Assembly (NCBI RefSeq): GCF_901000735.1 | Contig: NC_081544.1 | Coordinates: 34,237,235-34,301,234, forward strand | DNA from: Corylus avellana | Taxonomy: Eukaryota > Streptophyta > Magnoliopsida > Fagales > Betulaceae | Direction: 5' to 3' | Length of the DNA: 64,000 bases | Shown: piece by piece, positions 1 through 13,123 of the stretch | Layout: every line of letters starts with the position of its first letter | How positions within the stretch are numbered: position 1 is the stretch's first letter | Position numbers and translations under genes: made by a program | The notes under the pieces: generated by a model | The model's database searches: none | What the model saw: only the letters and a program-made list of their open reading frames with translations | What the model was told of the DNA's origin: nothing

Positions 1-96
1 GAACGACTTGGCGTCGTCCGCCGCCGAGCAAACCTGCTCGGTGAGTCCAATAGGGTACGAGAGCTCGACCGCAATTCGCTTCTCCTCCGAGGCCAT
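1..96 (-). CDS. ARM-repeat (ARMADILLO-REPEAT-ONLY-like) protein, N-terminal 32 codons only
   Basis: The minus strand opens with ATG at 96 and runs open to the window edge, giving 32 residues that begin MASEEKRIAVELSYPIGL and go on with TEQVCSAADDAKSF. This resembles the N-terminus of plant ARM-repeat proteins of the ARO type, which start with a short acidic stretch, then a P-I-x-L-x-[ED]-[QR]-V motif and A-x-[DE]-A-x-S-F, ahead of a helical domain and the armadillo repeats. None of the repeats is inside the window, so the family call rests on this short motif. The gene is partial because of the window edge; no frameshift is seen. Another helical N-terminal protein could share such a start. 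Confidence 0.5.
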   Translation of the reverse strand, partial: MASEEKRIAVELSYPIGLTEQVCSAADDAKSF

Positions 97-480
97 TCGA
101 CTCAGCCGCTGACCTCCTCCAAATCAATCGGCGAAGAATTAGAGTGCTTGTTCGACTTCTCTTGTGGACGGCTGCAGTGAGTCTACGGCGAGTCAGAGAG
201 CTTTCGTCTGAGTTATAGAGGGTCTGGGTTTGGGTTTAGTTGGTGGGACCGTTTCGTTTCGTTTCCGTTCCGTTTCGCTCCGTTTCCTTCTTTCTTCGCA
301 TGTCTGTGTGTCGACTAGGTAGGCCTGCTCTTTCTGGGAAATCGCGCAGTGAGAGCGCGTGGTGTTGGGAGGACCCATCAATCGAGAAGACTGCTCAATT
401 ACGCGGGGAATTGCCGTTATCTACGATGTTTAGTAAAATTAGTAATTAGTAGGAAGGACATTTAAGATAGGAGGAGTGGA
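97..480 (-). promoter_or_regulatory. 5' leader/proximal promoter region of the ARM-repeat gene
   Basis: This stretch lies directly upstream of the minus-strand ATG at 96 and is clearly more GC-rich than the AT-rich DNA beyond 480, as expected for a 5' UTR and core promoter. It holds an imperfect pentamer run of the GTTTC/GTTCC type at about 252-290 (GAAAC on the gene strand). The open frames here have no recognisable protein features and are regarded as chance. No clear TATA box was seen. Confidence 0.35.
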
Positions 481-2234
481 AGTGTTGCGCACTTGCAAGG
501 AAAGAGCGTGGATGGAGGACTTAATATAATTTGAATTCAGTTTTCTTTTTTGTTAGGTGCAAGATAACCTGTGGATTTACCATAAAAGAATTATAATGAT
601 TAATGAATTAGAAGGGAAGAAAATTTGCTTGGTTTTTGAATGGTTTTTTTTTTTTACTAATTTTAAATGTTTTGTGAGTGTTTTATATTTGTAATTATTT
701 GTTAATATTTTTATTTTTGAAAAAACAAAACAAAAGGGAACAAAATTGTATTTGGGAGGTATATTTTTTTATTTTTTATTGAAAAAATATGTTGCGGTAT
801 AATATAAAGATTAAAATATATTTTTTTTGTTTTGAAGAGTGTCTTATGTTTTGAATTGTTTGGTAATGTATTTATCCTGAAAATAAATAAAAAATAAAAT
901 TTTTAACAAACATTCCTACATCTTATATAAATTGTTATATTTGATAAGAAAAAATTGAATCAACACGAAAGTATCTCAAATCCGTAATCCATTGAAAAAA
1001 AAACTGTCCCGCCCCAACCCACAGAAATATGAAGATAGTTGACTTGTTTTTTTTTTTTAAAAAAAAAAAAAAAAGAAAAAAAAAGAAAAAAGAAAAAGAG
1101 TAGTTGACTTGCTATGCCATCTTCGGCTTGACTTGTAAAGGAGAATGAGCAGATTTGAAGATTTCTTCCTCAATAATCATAAAATCTTATTTATTATTTT
1201 TTGTTACATTCGAATTCCACGCACGGGAATGAGGAGGAATGAGTGCTGATAGCGTCACCCACATGGGGATGTGTGTAGAACACCCATTGCATGACTTATT
1301 GACCACGACGAATGTGAACCGCTTCTAATTCCTGCGGCCACGTCTGCTGATGACAACCATTCCCAAAGTAGGACTATTTTATTTAAGAAAGGAAGAAGAT
1401 GACTCAAAATCGAGATTTATTTTGTTAATTAGCTTGAAAACAAGTCAAAAATAATTAAACAGGAAAATATAAAATTACTCCGACCACAACAACCCCACCA
1501 AGAAATAATAAAAATAAAAATCGGTCGGATATGAACAATTTTAAACGGTCATATTATTGAAAGGATGGAGATCAAGTACAATGAAACTGCTCTTCATTGC
1601 CTTATGTGAGAAGACACTTGAACCACAGGCATGTGCTCCAAGCATTCAAAACTAACCTAATCGAATTGCCCAAACGCTTTGCACAATCTAAATCCAACCT
1701 AATTAGCCTCATCCGCGCTTGCTTGCATTAGATTGCATAGCCCTTTGTTAGCATAACTACATAATAATATCAATATTCAAACAAGATTAAGGTCCCTTCC
1801 ATTTCATGGTCCAAATTAAATTCAACATATCTAATCTTGTATATAGTGACATTATTTATCATGTCACAATATACACTATTCAATGCAACAAAACAGAATC
1901 TTGGCCATAAAATAAATTCTAAGATCCTATTCCATTCAAACATGGAGGACATTCAATTTCAGCACCATAAAATATCATAGAGGGTGATAGGACAGAAATA
2001 GGTTGGAGGAAATTTCTGTCAGAGGCAATACTCCAGCATTTATTAAACTTTTGAAGATCAGCCATGCCATTAGCAAAGCACATGCCTCAGGCATAGCCAA
2101 ATGTTACATATCAACAGCAAATTAGGCCCTGCGGCTCAATTATTTGACAAACACACCCAAATCCACATAGTTAAACAGCGTCTTTCTTTTTAAAACATAA
2201 AGGGTTAGCACTAAATCGTGCTAAATATTTCCTT
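481..2234. other. Intergenic DNA between the ARM-repeat gene and the copper amine oxidase
   Basis: AT-rich sequence with homopolymer runs (for example the A/T tract at about 1048-1090). No coding signal was found. The last part, about 1980-2234, lies just past the stop codon of the amine oxidase and probably contains its 3' UTR. Nothing else could be supported. Confidence 0.4.
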
Positions 2235-4216
2235 TCAAAGCTTAGCTAGAAGTCCATTCTGGATAGGCTTAACTGCAATCCCATTTTCCTTAATTTCCAC
2301 GTCGCATGTACTCGGAGGGACATCCACTGCTGGCGAGCAATTGAAGAACCCATGTGGCTGCATTAAAAACAGCAAAAAATGAACCAGATTATGTCAATAA
2401 TTCTGATGCACAAAGAAAGAAGCAAGAAATCTTAAACGCGTATGAGCGGAATACCATGAGCGTAAAACCAATGCGATCCACCGGCATAACAGGCCAGTCT
2501 TCCAGCCGAGGAATGTGTGTGATTCCAAATACATACCTGTATTTATTTGACAACACAATCAAATTCAGCATGTGAAATATATGCATAAGAACAAGATCAT
2601 TTACCAAGCTATGTCTAAATACCTTCACCACTAGATTTGGCTCAACTATACTGGAATCATTGAAGTGCAAGTGAAAGTCAATATCAAATTTATATGATAC
2701 ACACAGAAATAGATACCTAGATTACATTCACATAGCGCATAGAGCTTTCTACAATGATTCCCATGTTATAAATATATCTCGTTAATAAAATAGACAAGAA
2801 CTAACCAAAGAACTATGTCGGCTTCTTCCAGTGATCGATTTTGCTTAACCCAAGTAGCCAATCCTTCCCCAACACGTGGATTTTGATTAGGAAACTCTCC
2901 CCCAGGATACATTTCATCACGTGAATATGGTGTGACCCAAAGATTATGCTTCAAGAAAGGGGCTCTCCTTAGAAATTTTGCCTCAGAACCAGCTAACGGT
3001 AAACAATTTGAACCAGGTACAATTTTGAATCCTGTTAGCTGTCCAGTCCGGTTGACATTTCTTGTGTTTCTAACCTAAATTAGAAAATAAAATGCATCAT
3101 TAAAGTAATTTACTACTGACTAAAACTGAATAAATGATCAATTGTAGGCAACTCTTCAACAAAGGAAATCGAATTGAAAAGCAATCGACAAATATGAACA
3201 ATAATGCTTTTTAAAATAAATCAATAATCATAAGATATGAGAAAGGAATCGTAAAAAGAACATAAAATCCTACAAATAAGACTGGAACAGTAAATGACTG
3301 GTAAAAGGTTTCAACAAGAGCAGACGAGGATTAGATATAGACTACACTGAGTTCCCTAGCTATCATGAATCAAAGTGACAATTAAAAAACACAATTTTGA
3401 CAACCAACATCAGTTGTCATCTAAAATGTAATAGCAAAAACGAAATGAGAGGTTTTGGACAAGTTATGACATTAAACTTCAGCAAGGGTAAGGAATCTTA
3501 CAATCCAATGGCGAGCAGATAAAGGATTACAATCACGCATTGCTTGTAATTCAGATCTCAGCAGTTCCTCTTCAGCATAGAAAGCATTGTTATGGACATT
3601 ATTTTTTCCTGGTTCTTCGACTTTAACATTCACCTCAACAACCTAAAAGAGAAAGATAGTTCAGATCTATTAATCATCATGGGGACAAATCTGACAATGA
3701 TTTTTTTTAGATGACCTTATGAAGCAACAAGAAGAAAAAAAATGCACCTATTCGGAGGTATTATAAGGCGATTAAAATAAAACATGGTTAAGTAGGAAAT
3801 TATCATCAATATGAAAAATTCTGTGAGCTCTTCCATCTTTAGGCAACATAGCAAAAGCCATTTCAGTAGATCTGTGACTCTACTAGAAAGATTGTTTTAC
3901 ATAGACTGCAACACCCAAAACTCACGTACAAGCGAGCTAATGACACCGGACCACAACGATTACATTGAATTTACCCAATAATATCACAATTCCTTTCCCC
4001 AATGGCTTTGAGGAAGGGAGTATGATTCACTTGTCCCCTTGTGCATTTAAATAGCTAAATCAACCTAATTCACATATGTCCTGGAAAAAGAGACTCTTTA
4101 GTTGTGATCCATGCCGTTCAGCAGAGGGACCTGACCTTTACTAGATCTTCCTCTTGATAGTGGGAAGGATCCGCCATTGTAAAAAGTATTGCTTTGCAAT
4201 CTTGTTTGTACTTTTG

Positions 4217-4266
<50 letters not shown>

Positions 4267-7200
4267 TAGTACATGTCCATCAGCACACACTCATGCTATG
4301 CTCTTATACCACACACACACACTATACTATACCATCCATCAAGATGTCATCCAAGTCCCAAGATGGCTAGGCCCGCAAAGCAGCTTGTGTCAAAAAATTT
4401 TAATAACAAAACCGTAGAAAACAGTTAGAACCTCATTCAAAATGCACTTAAGCAATAAAATATAAAAGACAAGATGGTTAGCTATAAACTGCCTGCCTGA
4501 GGTATAACAATATAATCAAGTATACAGAAGAAAGAACCTTTAAACACATGTAAACTTACCTGATTAAACGTTTCACCGGGCTTGCAATCAACTGCCATGT
4601 CCATACGAGCTACAAAAAAGTGTTGATGGACAGGAGCATATAAGCCAGGAGCAATAGTTGTACCATATTTTCGAGTTTCCCCTGGTTGTAGTGCTCCTAA
4701 GCTGAGTATTCCGGTGAGTTTAACCTCAGCTTCAATCTTTCCATCCTATAACAAAAGAAATGTAGTGAGAATTTATCTTGAGTGACATGCTTCAGACAAC
4801 AAAATCACACTCAAAAGCTAATTAAAAGGGAAAAAAATAAAATAAAAAAATTGGGGCAGCACACTATAGCTAGCAACTCAAAACGAATAAGAACATAAGT
4901 AGACAACCAAATGTTGCCATCATGAAGATACTGAGCCCAATACGGCCCTGAGCGGACCGTTTTACAATTTGAAGGAGCAACTGCTGCATTTCAACATGAC
5001 AATGTGAGTAATTCTGCCAATCAATGCAATACAATCAACTGAGATTCACAACCAGGTCCAGGTTGACTCACTTGCCTGATAAAAATGCCAGAAGAATCCA
5101 TACTCATAGTTAGCCACAGTGCATATAAAAGACACTGTCAGCCTTCTAGACCGACGAACTTCTGCTAAACCTGATCTCCAATCTTGATGTTTCCACAGAA
5201 TCCCATGGTCCTCTTCGTGCAAGCAAACACAATTCTCAATTGTTTCCACACCCCCAGTGAAATTTGTAAAGTGTGCATCAAAGTACTTGATATACCCTAA
5301 ACAATCACAACCCTGCAATGCGAAAATTATATCATACAAAATCACTTTTAAACCAAAAGAAAGAGGAAGTTGTAAACAACCCTGCAAAGAAAACAGCAAA
5401 AAAAGTATCCTGACCTTCTTAAGTGAATGTGCATTTTTTCCAAGCCCATCTTCCCCTGCATCAAATGCATTCTTCCTGTAATGTGGTTCATTCGGATCTC
5501 CATAAGGGACCACCATCTCAACAAAACTTAGCCTGTGGGCTACAGGTCTCCGACCTCGACTACCATCAATATATGCAACAGAATAAATAACCAAGCCCTC
5601 CCTGGGAGTGAAACCAATACGAAAATTCCACTGCCAACCAGAAATGAAAATAAGATAACTAATACAACTTGTTGAACTTAGACTAATCAATAATGTAGTT
5701 CTGCAAACAAGCTAGCACCTTCTGCCATTGAACAAAGTGTCCATTAACACGAAAACTTGGACCCTCAGGCTGAATGATTTGTAAAGGTTTCACATCACTT
5801 CGATCAACACCTCCACGTGTTTCTCCAGGAGTATAATTTCTCAATGGGTCAGCAGGTGGTAAGGGAATAAGTTTACGGTCTTCAAACTCAATAACCACCA
5901 TATTTTGCATATCAACAAGTACATGGATTCCTTCAACTGGACGAGCATAACCGTTTTCCATTGGGCAGTCACTCTCAGTTCTACAGAAGATAAGAGGTTT
6001 AGCAAGTCTGCGGCTAGGAGCATCAGCATCACTGTGATATCCAGCACACCTGTAAAAAGAGTTAGCACACTGGAAAGTTAAAATGAGTGCAAGTAACTAA
6101 TATCTAGTAAATCCATGCATTTAAAACATTTTTTTCACATAAACTCCATGAAAAATAATCTCAATGCAGTAACTAACCAGGCATCGACCATCACAAGATC
6201 CATATCCTCAATACCCCTTCTCTTCATGGCCTCCCTAAATGGAGGAAAGTCCTTGACAACAGCTTCACATTCAGCATATTCCACAGCATCCTGTACTAGT
6301 AGAATCAACTAAGAAGAATGTCGACATTGGACAAACACAAAGAGAATTGAACCATATGGAATTAGGATGATGCTTAGTGCAGGTGGGGATGAGAAGTTAA
6401 ACCATGCGATCAAAGAAATGTTGTAAGAGACAAGCCGGTTATCAGTCATAAAATCATTTATTTACAAAATCAATCAGAAGCAAGCAAAAGGTTTTGATAG
6501 GAAGGTTGCTGAAGTGTTTGGGTAATTCCCTTAAGAATGGATAAAATAAGGCAGTCTACATTACAGCATGTTTTTCCGTAAACCTATTTCAAATCCTTTC
6601 TCTTGAAATCACAATCATGCCAAAATGCATAATAGCTTATATTTCAAGATAGAACATTTCCTCTTGTAAATTCACATGAGAGCCCCACAAAAAGTCCAAC
6701 CAAATCAATTAAGTATCTATAGCACACAGTTTTAAAACTACAATGAAGGCATTCTATGATGATAGATATTAATTTTCAAATGAGATTTACGCATGGATGA
6801 AAGCCAAATTTCTTCAATGGCCTAGCCAAGATGATTGATCTAACTTCAAATACCAATCAAATTTCAGTGGAGCTATTTAAATTATAGGTACAAATAAAAC
6901 ACCTTGTGATATTCTACAGCTACTTCATTGTTGGAAGACGCAAGGGAGCAGACAATCCTAAGAGGCCATATGGAAAGTCATCCCTACTTTACTAATATAG
7001 AGTATTTGGAGAGAGATGAATTAGTGTTTTTTCGAAGACCACAAGTCTAATGTGCTACAACTAAAATCCTCCTTGAGTTCTCTTTTAGACTGGGTTGTAT
7101 CCTTTGTTCCTAATTTCTCTTCCTCTAGTCTTTTCGATCTTGTTAACTTTTTAGAATTTTGACCCCATTAGGGTGGTTGCTTCTCTTGTATACTTTCGGG

Positions 7201-8737
7201 TATGCAAGCTTTTCTTCTTTAATAAATTATTATTCATAAAAAAAATAAAAATAATAATAATAAATAAAATGCATTGCAACTGGTATTATCATCAAGTAGC
7301 AACTTTTCAGCTTAAGTTCAAACAAAACAATAGCACATAATATACCATGGGAGGCTGAACATCCGGAACAACTTTGGATGAGATAGCTTTGCCCCTATGG
7401 TGACCACCTCGAGTTGCTGCATGAACTTCCGATAGTTCAACGATCCATATGCTTGTATCATTCGACCTTTTGTTATACACGACTAGTCTTGCTTGCCTTG
7501 GAGGAAGCTTACTAGGAATTACAGGTCCGCCTTTTGTTTTGGGAAGTAGTGATGGCTGGAAAGGAGGGAAGAAATATGCATCTGCCAATGCAACAACGCT
7601 CTTAACTGGTTCCACCAAAGTTACTTCAATAAAGCGCATGCTATCCCTCACCTAAAAGTTCAAGAAACAATATCACTTATTCAAGCTGATATTAGAAATG
7701 GAAAACATGTAAAATGAACTCTGATTATTTCATGATCTCAAGAATAATTCGGGTTCAACAAAATAATAATGCAATTAACCTCAGGGGTTGCTCCAGCTGC
7801 CCTGACAGTTGCCACTGCCACAGAGATTTCGGCAGCAGATAAAGGATCCAAAGGGTGGCTGGTTTGAGCCCTCACCATGACTGAGATACCTATGCAATCA
7901 AACAAGCAAGATTCATAAGCAACATAAGTGAAAGTAATGCTACCCAATCTTTCATATACCTAAACAGAAAAGCGCTTTCGTGGATAGCAATAAAATTTGG
8001 AACTTTCAGCAATTGGAAGCAGAAAAAGCCACCTAAGTCAATTAAGCACCCATAATATACTTGACAGCCTTAAATTTTATAATATACAAGTAAATAAAGA
8101 AAGGTTGTTGAGGATGAGATTAACAACCTAAAAACCATTAGATTCAACACCTCAGACACTAAATCATATTATTTTAGTGTTTGGTTGCCGAGAAAACGAA
8201 GAGCAGGAAAGGGAATTACAAATGTTTGAGTGTCGGAGTTGTAATTACTCGGGACCCGAGAAGACAAAAAAGTCCACCCGTTTGACCCCACTTCGCTTAC
8301 TTTAGTTGATCCTGGAATCCAAAACAACAACAACTACTTAAAAAAAACCCCCCTCCAGAGTCCATGTTTTCTCAGCAACCAAACACATGTTCAAAGAACC
8401 CCACTGTTCAAAACCAAGATAAGTTAAACAGTCCTAAAAACCAAATTCAAAACAAAGAACGCAAAAACATGCTTTTATTTTGCTTATCTTTTTAACCTTT
8501 GGTGGAAGCAGTGCTTGTAGGAGGGTCAGTGATGGTATCAAAGGAGCGGATCATGGTCGCCACGGACGACCTCTTGAGGGGCGGATCCTCCGACGGGTCG
8601 GACCCGGTGACGGCCCAATCGCCGGAGGGCTTTCCAAGCAGAGCAGTAGGAGGAGTTTGAGGTGGCAATGATTTGGTGACGGTGGTGGTGGCTTTGGGAG
8701 CGCAACAAGGCGTCGTTTTTTCCTGAGCTGTGGCCAT
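2235..8737 (-). CDS. Peroxisomal copper-containing primary amine oxidase, 12 exons, about 784 aa
   Basis: Oxidises primary amines (in plants putrescine and related polyamines) to aldehyde, H2O2 and ammonia. Exons, in transcription order: 8737-8497, 7889-7780, 7651-7346, 6290-6178, 6049-5719, 5630-5415, 5312-5076, 4745-4560, 3642-3502, 3074-2806, 2536-2455, 2357-2235. All phases join. The topaquinone site is N-Y-E-Y with the cofactor Tyr at about 508; the catalytic-base Asp is in FDAGE (about 424). Copper ligands are HQH (558, 560) and a His in GITHIPR (about 724). The protein ends in AKL, a PTS1 signal, and has no N-terminal signal peptide, so it should act in peroxisomes, like the Arabidopsis CuAO3 group. 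Length fits that group. All cofactor residues are present, so it looks functional. Intron 7 has a GC donor (see findings). The start is the first ATG after a TATA-containing promoter. Confidence 0.95.
4221..4260. repeat. (AT)20 microsatellite in amine oxidase intron 8
   Basis: Perfect AT dinucleotide run of about 40 bases inside the intron spanning 3643-4559. A short imperfect CA/TA run follows at about 4310-4335. Confidence 0.9.
6900..7266 (+). mobile_element. 5'-truncated L1-type LINE, 3' end, antisense in amine oxidase intron 3
   Basis: The plus strand can be read, with decay and stops, as the C-terminal part of a plant L1 ORF2: an I-W-K-V-[IV]-P start, then a G-E-R ... F-F-E-D-H-K segment (compare the common W-K-E-R-N ... 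F-E-D motif). A T-rich 3' UTR with the typical plant L1 ending follows ('ggttgcttctcttgtatac' at about 7178-7196) and then an A/AAT-rich tail at about 7239-7266. The true 5' border is not clear; AAAATGCAT occurs both near 6622 and just after the tail at about 7267, which could be a target duplication and would put the left border earlier. The element sits inside an intron and does not touch exons. Confidence 0.6.
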
Positions 8738-8998
8738 TGTAAAGGGTTGGCAAGTTCACCGTATCCACCGTAGAAATTGTCACTGTAATACTCCACTGAC
8801 ATACAGCAATGCCCGGAGAGAGACCCCAACGTTTTCTTTTCCCTCTCGCTTCTCACTCTCTCGCTCTCTCCCTCTCACTTTCCCGGAAATAAAAGAAGAA
8901 AACGAACAATAATATGTGGAAGCGAAAATGGAAAAATGTCTCTGTTTTTGCTTTGTGTAGGTTGCCTCGGTGAGTTGCGCAGATCGCTGTTGAGGTTC

Positions 8999-9006
8999 TA
9001 TTTATA
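8999..9006 (-). promoter_or_regulatory. TATA box of the copper amine oxidase gene
   Basis: On the minus strand the sequence reads GTATAAATAG, with TATAAATA at these positions. It lies about 260 bases upstream of the ATG at 8737, predicting a transcription start near 8965-8975 and a roughly 230-base leader that contains a GA/CT-rich stretch near 8820-8885. It is the only good TATA match in the region. Confidence 0.6.
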
Positions 9007-12000
9007 CCCAAAAAAAAAAAAAAAAACCCGAAATGGCTTGCAGTAAATAAAACGAAGGTGAAATGTTAAACTAAACGCAACCCTGGCCTGTCTCAATTCC
9101 ACGCGCTCCGGACTGCATACTCTCTTTGCATCATAAATTCATAATTCATAAACAAAGAAAATAGCCCACAATTTTATTGGCATAATAAAAAATATACATG
9201 AAAATTTGAAATTAAGAATAATTTTGACCGACACGTTAAAAAAAATATATTTACTTAAAAATATAAATACTCGGTAAGAAATAAGTCGGTTTCACTTGTA
9301 GTTTTCCTTGATTAATTATTGAATTTCAATTTAATAACATTTTTTTTGTGTATATAAAGAAAGTGAGTGGTTATACTTACAATTATACTAATAATTTTAA
9401 GAAATTCCGATCCTATTTACTGTTGTCTTTTTTAAAATCTATAACTTTTTTTTTTAACTAACTCCTTAAAGAATTTGTGAAGTTTGTACGAATTTGGAAG
9501 GACAGCCTTGCCTTAATGAGCTAAAATAATAATAATAATAATAATAATAATAATTTTTTTAGTGAGGGATTTGATAAAGACCTAGAGTCAAAGAATGATC
9601 AAACCATTTTGATTTATGTTTTGAAAAAAATAATAATAATAAACAACTTAAAATATAAAATACTTAATTTTTATTTATTTATATCTTTATGAGATGTTGA
9701 ACATTTTTTTCAAATAAAAAATGCCTTCCAAAAGATTAATCTTCTCATATAATTTTTTTTTTATTTAGTTTTTATTTTACTTTCGCGGGACTAATTAAAT
9801 AAGGACAAAGTGGGCAATGAGTAGTGATAAGAACAATGTTTGTCTGAGACGTCGAGCAAGCGATCCAAAGGATTGTGATTGCGGACCCATGTCTTTATCG
9901 ATGGTCCCATTCACAGGCAAACTTATCTAATATTTAATATATATCTACTCTCGAGTTAATTACTCACTCTTTTGTTTTTTTCTTTTTCTTTTTTCCTTAA
10001 TTATGTTGATTCCGAGGTTCATATGCAAGCGTGCAAGTCTTGAAATTTACTTTCGGATAGTAGCATGAATTGGTTGTTTTTTTGGGCAGAAGACGAGGTG
10101 AAGGTGATGCCTAAAACATGACTCTTCCACGTAAAATTTAAATGGATTAGATATATTATCTATTAAAAATGGTATGCTGAAACACTGATCAAATGTGAAT
10201 ATAAAATTTTTATTTTATATATAATTAATTAATGGATGTGGATGTGGTTGCACTGATTTTTAATTAGTTTTTTAGAATCTAAAAAGTAACGGAAAGATCA
10301 TGGGGTAAGCAAAACATACAAAAAATATATATTTTATGTGCTATATATATATATATATAAAGAAAAAATAAGAGGTGATTCGCACCCGAATTAAAAATAA
10401 GATGCAGTGATCTTCTCATTTGAATCTTTAAATTGGTTTTTGAATGCTCCAAATAAAGGCTAAAGTGGGATTCTACGACCAAGATTACTAAATCTTGCCT
10501 AACTTGTCGGTTCATGCAATTTGGATTGATGAGTAGGGGTGACAGCTCGGTTGAGCCTTGCAAGCACCGACGCAAGTCAACTTTTTAGGTTAATTTGTAT
10601 GTCAATTCTTAACATGTTAACCTTTGGCTAAGGGTAGAACCACCTTAATCCATAAGATGATCTCCCACAAAAAATAATTTTTTTAAAAAACTATCTAGCT
10701 CTAATTTCGCCCCAGCAGTCTGGGATCGGTCTCAGGCTCTCTCTCTTGCAGGCATTTGAAGTCTGAGAATGGTGGTGCGATCCACTGCATCAACATGTTG
10801 AATAGTAAAGCATGGTAAAGAGTAAAATTCGTCCTAATCTCAAATGGTAACTTTAGATGACAATGACACCGAGAACACAAATCGAATTGGAGAAAAATAT
10901 AAAAACAAGAAAAGTTCGGAAGGGACAGCTAGACGCAACTATAAATGGTACAAAAAGTAAGTACAGAGGAGACCCACCATGTACTTGTCTAGTGGACAAA
11001 ATGACGTCGGCGGCAACTTGCCACGTAGATTCCGACGAGCAAAAGTTTCTTATAAAGTAGTACCCCACCTCCACCAACCCGGCCCCCCATAAAGGCCACA
11101 AACCAAAGAAGTTCCCTGTTGAGCCAGGCTTTTGCATGTCTTGACTTTTCTTTTCAATTAGTTATGACTTATGGGAATAACTAATTGCATGCATTTGCAC
11201 GCGTTCAATACTGTTGTATTAGGTCTATCAAATTCACAAAAAACTTAATATATAATATCAAATATTTTAGCTTTTCTTGAGGCATGAATTTCTGGGAAAA
11301 GGGAAACCATGCCATTGAAGACAAGCTAGGCCCGGCGTGATCCGAGAGAAGTGGAGAGGTGAGAGGAACTATTGGAGATCCACCTAAGATGCATATGAAT
11401 GATCTTTTCTTCTTCTTTTTTTTTTTTTTTTTTTTTTTATAGTACAAGAAGCAGAAAAAATTAAACTAGCCTAAAATCAACTAGCCAGGACCAAAGGAGA
11501 GTCATTTCCACTAACTATAGGAACCGAGGGAAGCAGAATAGTGAGAATATACAGCCAAAAGAAAAGAATAATAGAGAGAGTGTAAGTCTCAAAGCCTACA
11601 AATAGATCTTAAGTGGTTTGAAGGGATGGTTTACCTGCTTGAACACTTTAGATATGCATGCACACCCTCTTATTTCTTATTCGAATTCTCTAAAATTTGA
11701 ATAGAAAATTTTAACCGGTTTTCTTTTTGGGGCTAACACCCACCAAATAGGAATGTTATATATTTCTCTCTTATTTATTTCTCATTATCCTAAAGTTTAT
11801 GTGACATAATATTTCATAGTATTTAATGTATATATAGAGATTATTCTATCATTATCAAACAATATACACGGGTCGTCCTTATTCAATAAATAGAGAGTTA
11901 TTTCTCATTGGTTTTCAATTTTTCCTCTTTCTCAAAACTATTTGGCTATATATGCTGTTGTGATTTTATTCCTTGTTATCACTGTTCTTCTTCATTTTTA

Positions 12001-13115
12001 TCATCACCAGACCACCGAAGATAAAGAAAACACGTTCGTCTTTGTTGTTCTTTGTCCTTGAAGACGATCGAAAATCTGTTTTTCGTTTTTGAAGATCATT
12101 TCTGAACAGATTCGGGCAGACATGCAAACACTTTTTGGGGGGCGAAGGCGGCTTAGAAAATTGTATTCGACGTCGGAGGTGAAGATGTCAAAAAATTTCA
12201 TATTGTTCCGAATACCATAAAAATCAAAAGAGAAGTGATATTTAGTAAAATTTTTTTTAATAAGTAATGCTATAAGTCACTCTTGTTTTAAAAATTACCA
12301 TTGACTTTATGATTGATTATTATTGAATTTTAATTAGAGCGATACAAGAATTTCTTCTAGAATTATTCTTTTTTTTTAATACTGTCATACAATTATGAGG
12401 ACTTGGCAATCAAAATTAACATTTGAATCATGGCTTGTAAAAATAAAAATTAATAGCTAATATTTACTGTCACATCATCATAATTGTATGATAATATAAG
12501 GCATGCTAGACATTATTTTTTTAATTATCTTTTCTTTTTGCAAATTTAATGGATCTACCATTGAATTTGTAGACTCATGTAGGTTTTACAAAAATCCAAT
12601 GCTAGATTTACTCATTCACTGCACAGAGATAGTTGAAAGATGGTTGAAAGAATAATTTTATAATTTCTCATTATAATAATATGAGATTATATTAATTACT
12701 AAATAGCACTTCTCAAATAAAGGAAATGACTAATGACTCATTTGTCGACGTGGATACCGCCACGCCGAGGATAAGGACGATCCGTGTATATTTTGCACAG
12801 AATCAGCTTTTAATCTCATTGCCAGTTTGGCATCATTTAATTATAACTTTTTTAAAATAAAAAATACTTTCTTTTTTTTGTTTTTTCTTTTCGTGGGGCA
12901 TTAGAGGACAACGAAGAAGAACGTGGAAAGTAAATTAAAGCAACCCACGCCACCCATAATTTGTAAGTTTCCTGGATTTCTTTTGCTTATTCGATCTTTT
13001 CTTCAAGGCGACCAAACAAGACAACAACCAAATACAGCACCTTCTATTCTAGTAACAGAACAAACAATGAAGAAGTAAAAGACACATTGATTTGATGCTA
13101 GATCGTTGGAAGTTC
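9007..13115. other. Intergenic AT-rich DNA with no recognised gene
   Basis: Between the amine oxidase promoter and the first well-defined transposon. It contains an (AAT)n microsatellite at about 9525-9553, a T run near 11410-11438 and AT tracts near 10345-10360. A MITE-like stretch resembling TIR sequences elsewhere in the window ('taagtcactcttg' and AT-rich relatives) lies around 12240-12370 but its borders could not be fixed. Several short open frames have no motif and are considered chance. Confidence 0.4.
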
Positions 13116-13123
13116 ATCGAGTT

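Noticed and set aside
5257..5481. Plus-strand open frame within the amine oxidase gene
   Set aside because: It overlaps exons 6 and 7 of the minus-strand gene in the opposite direction and is a shadow of them.
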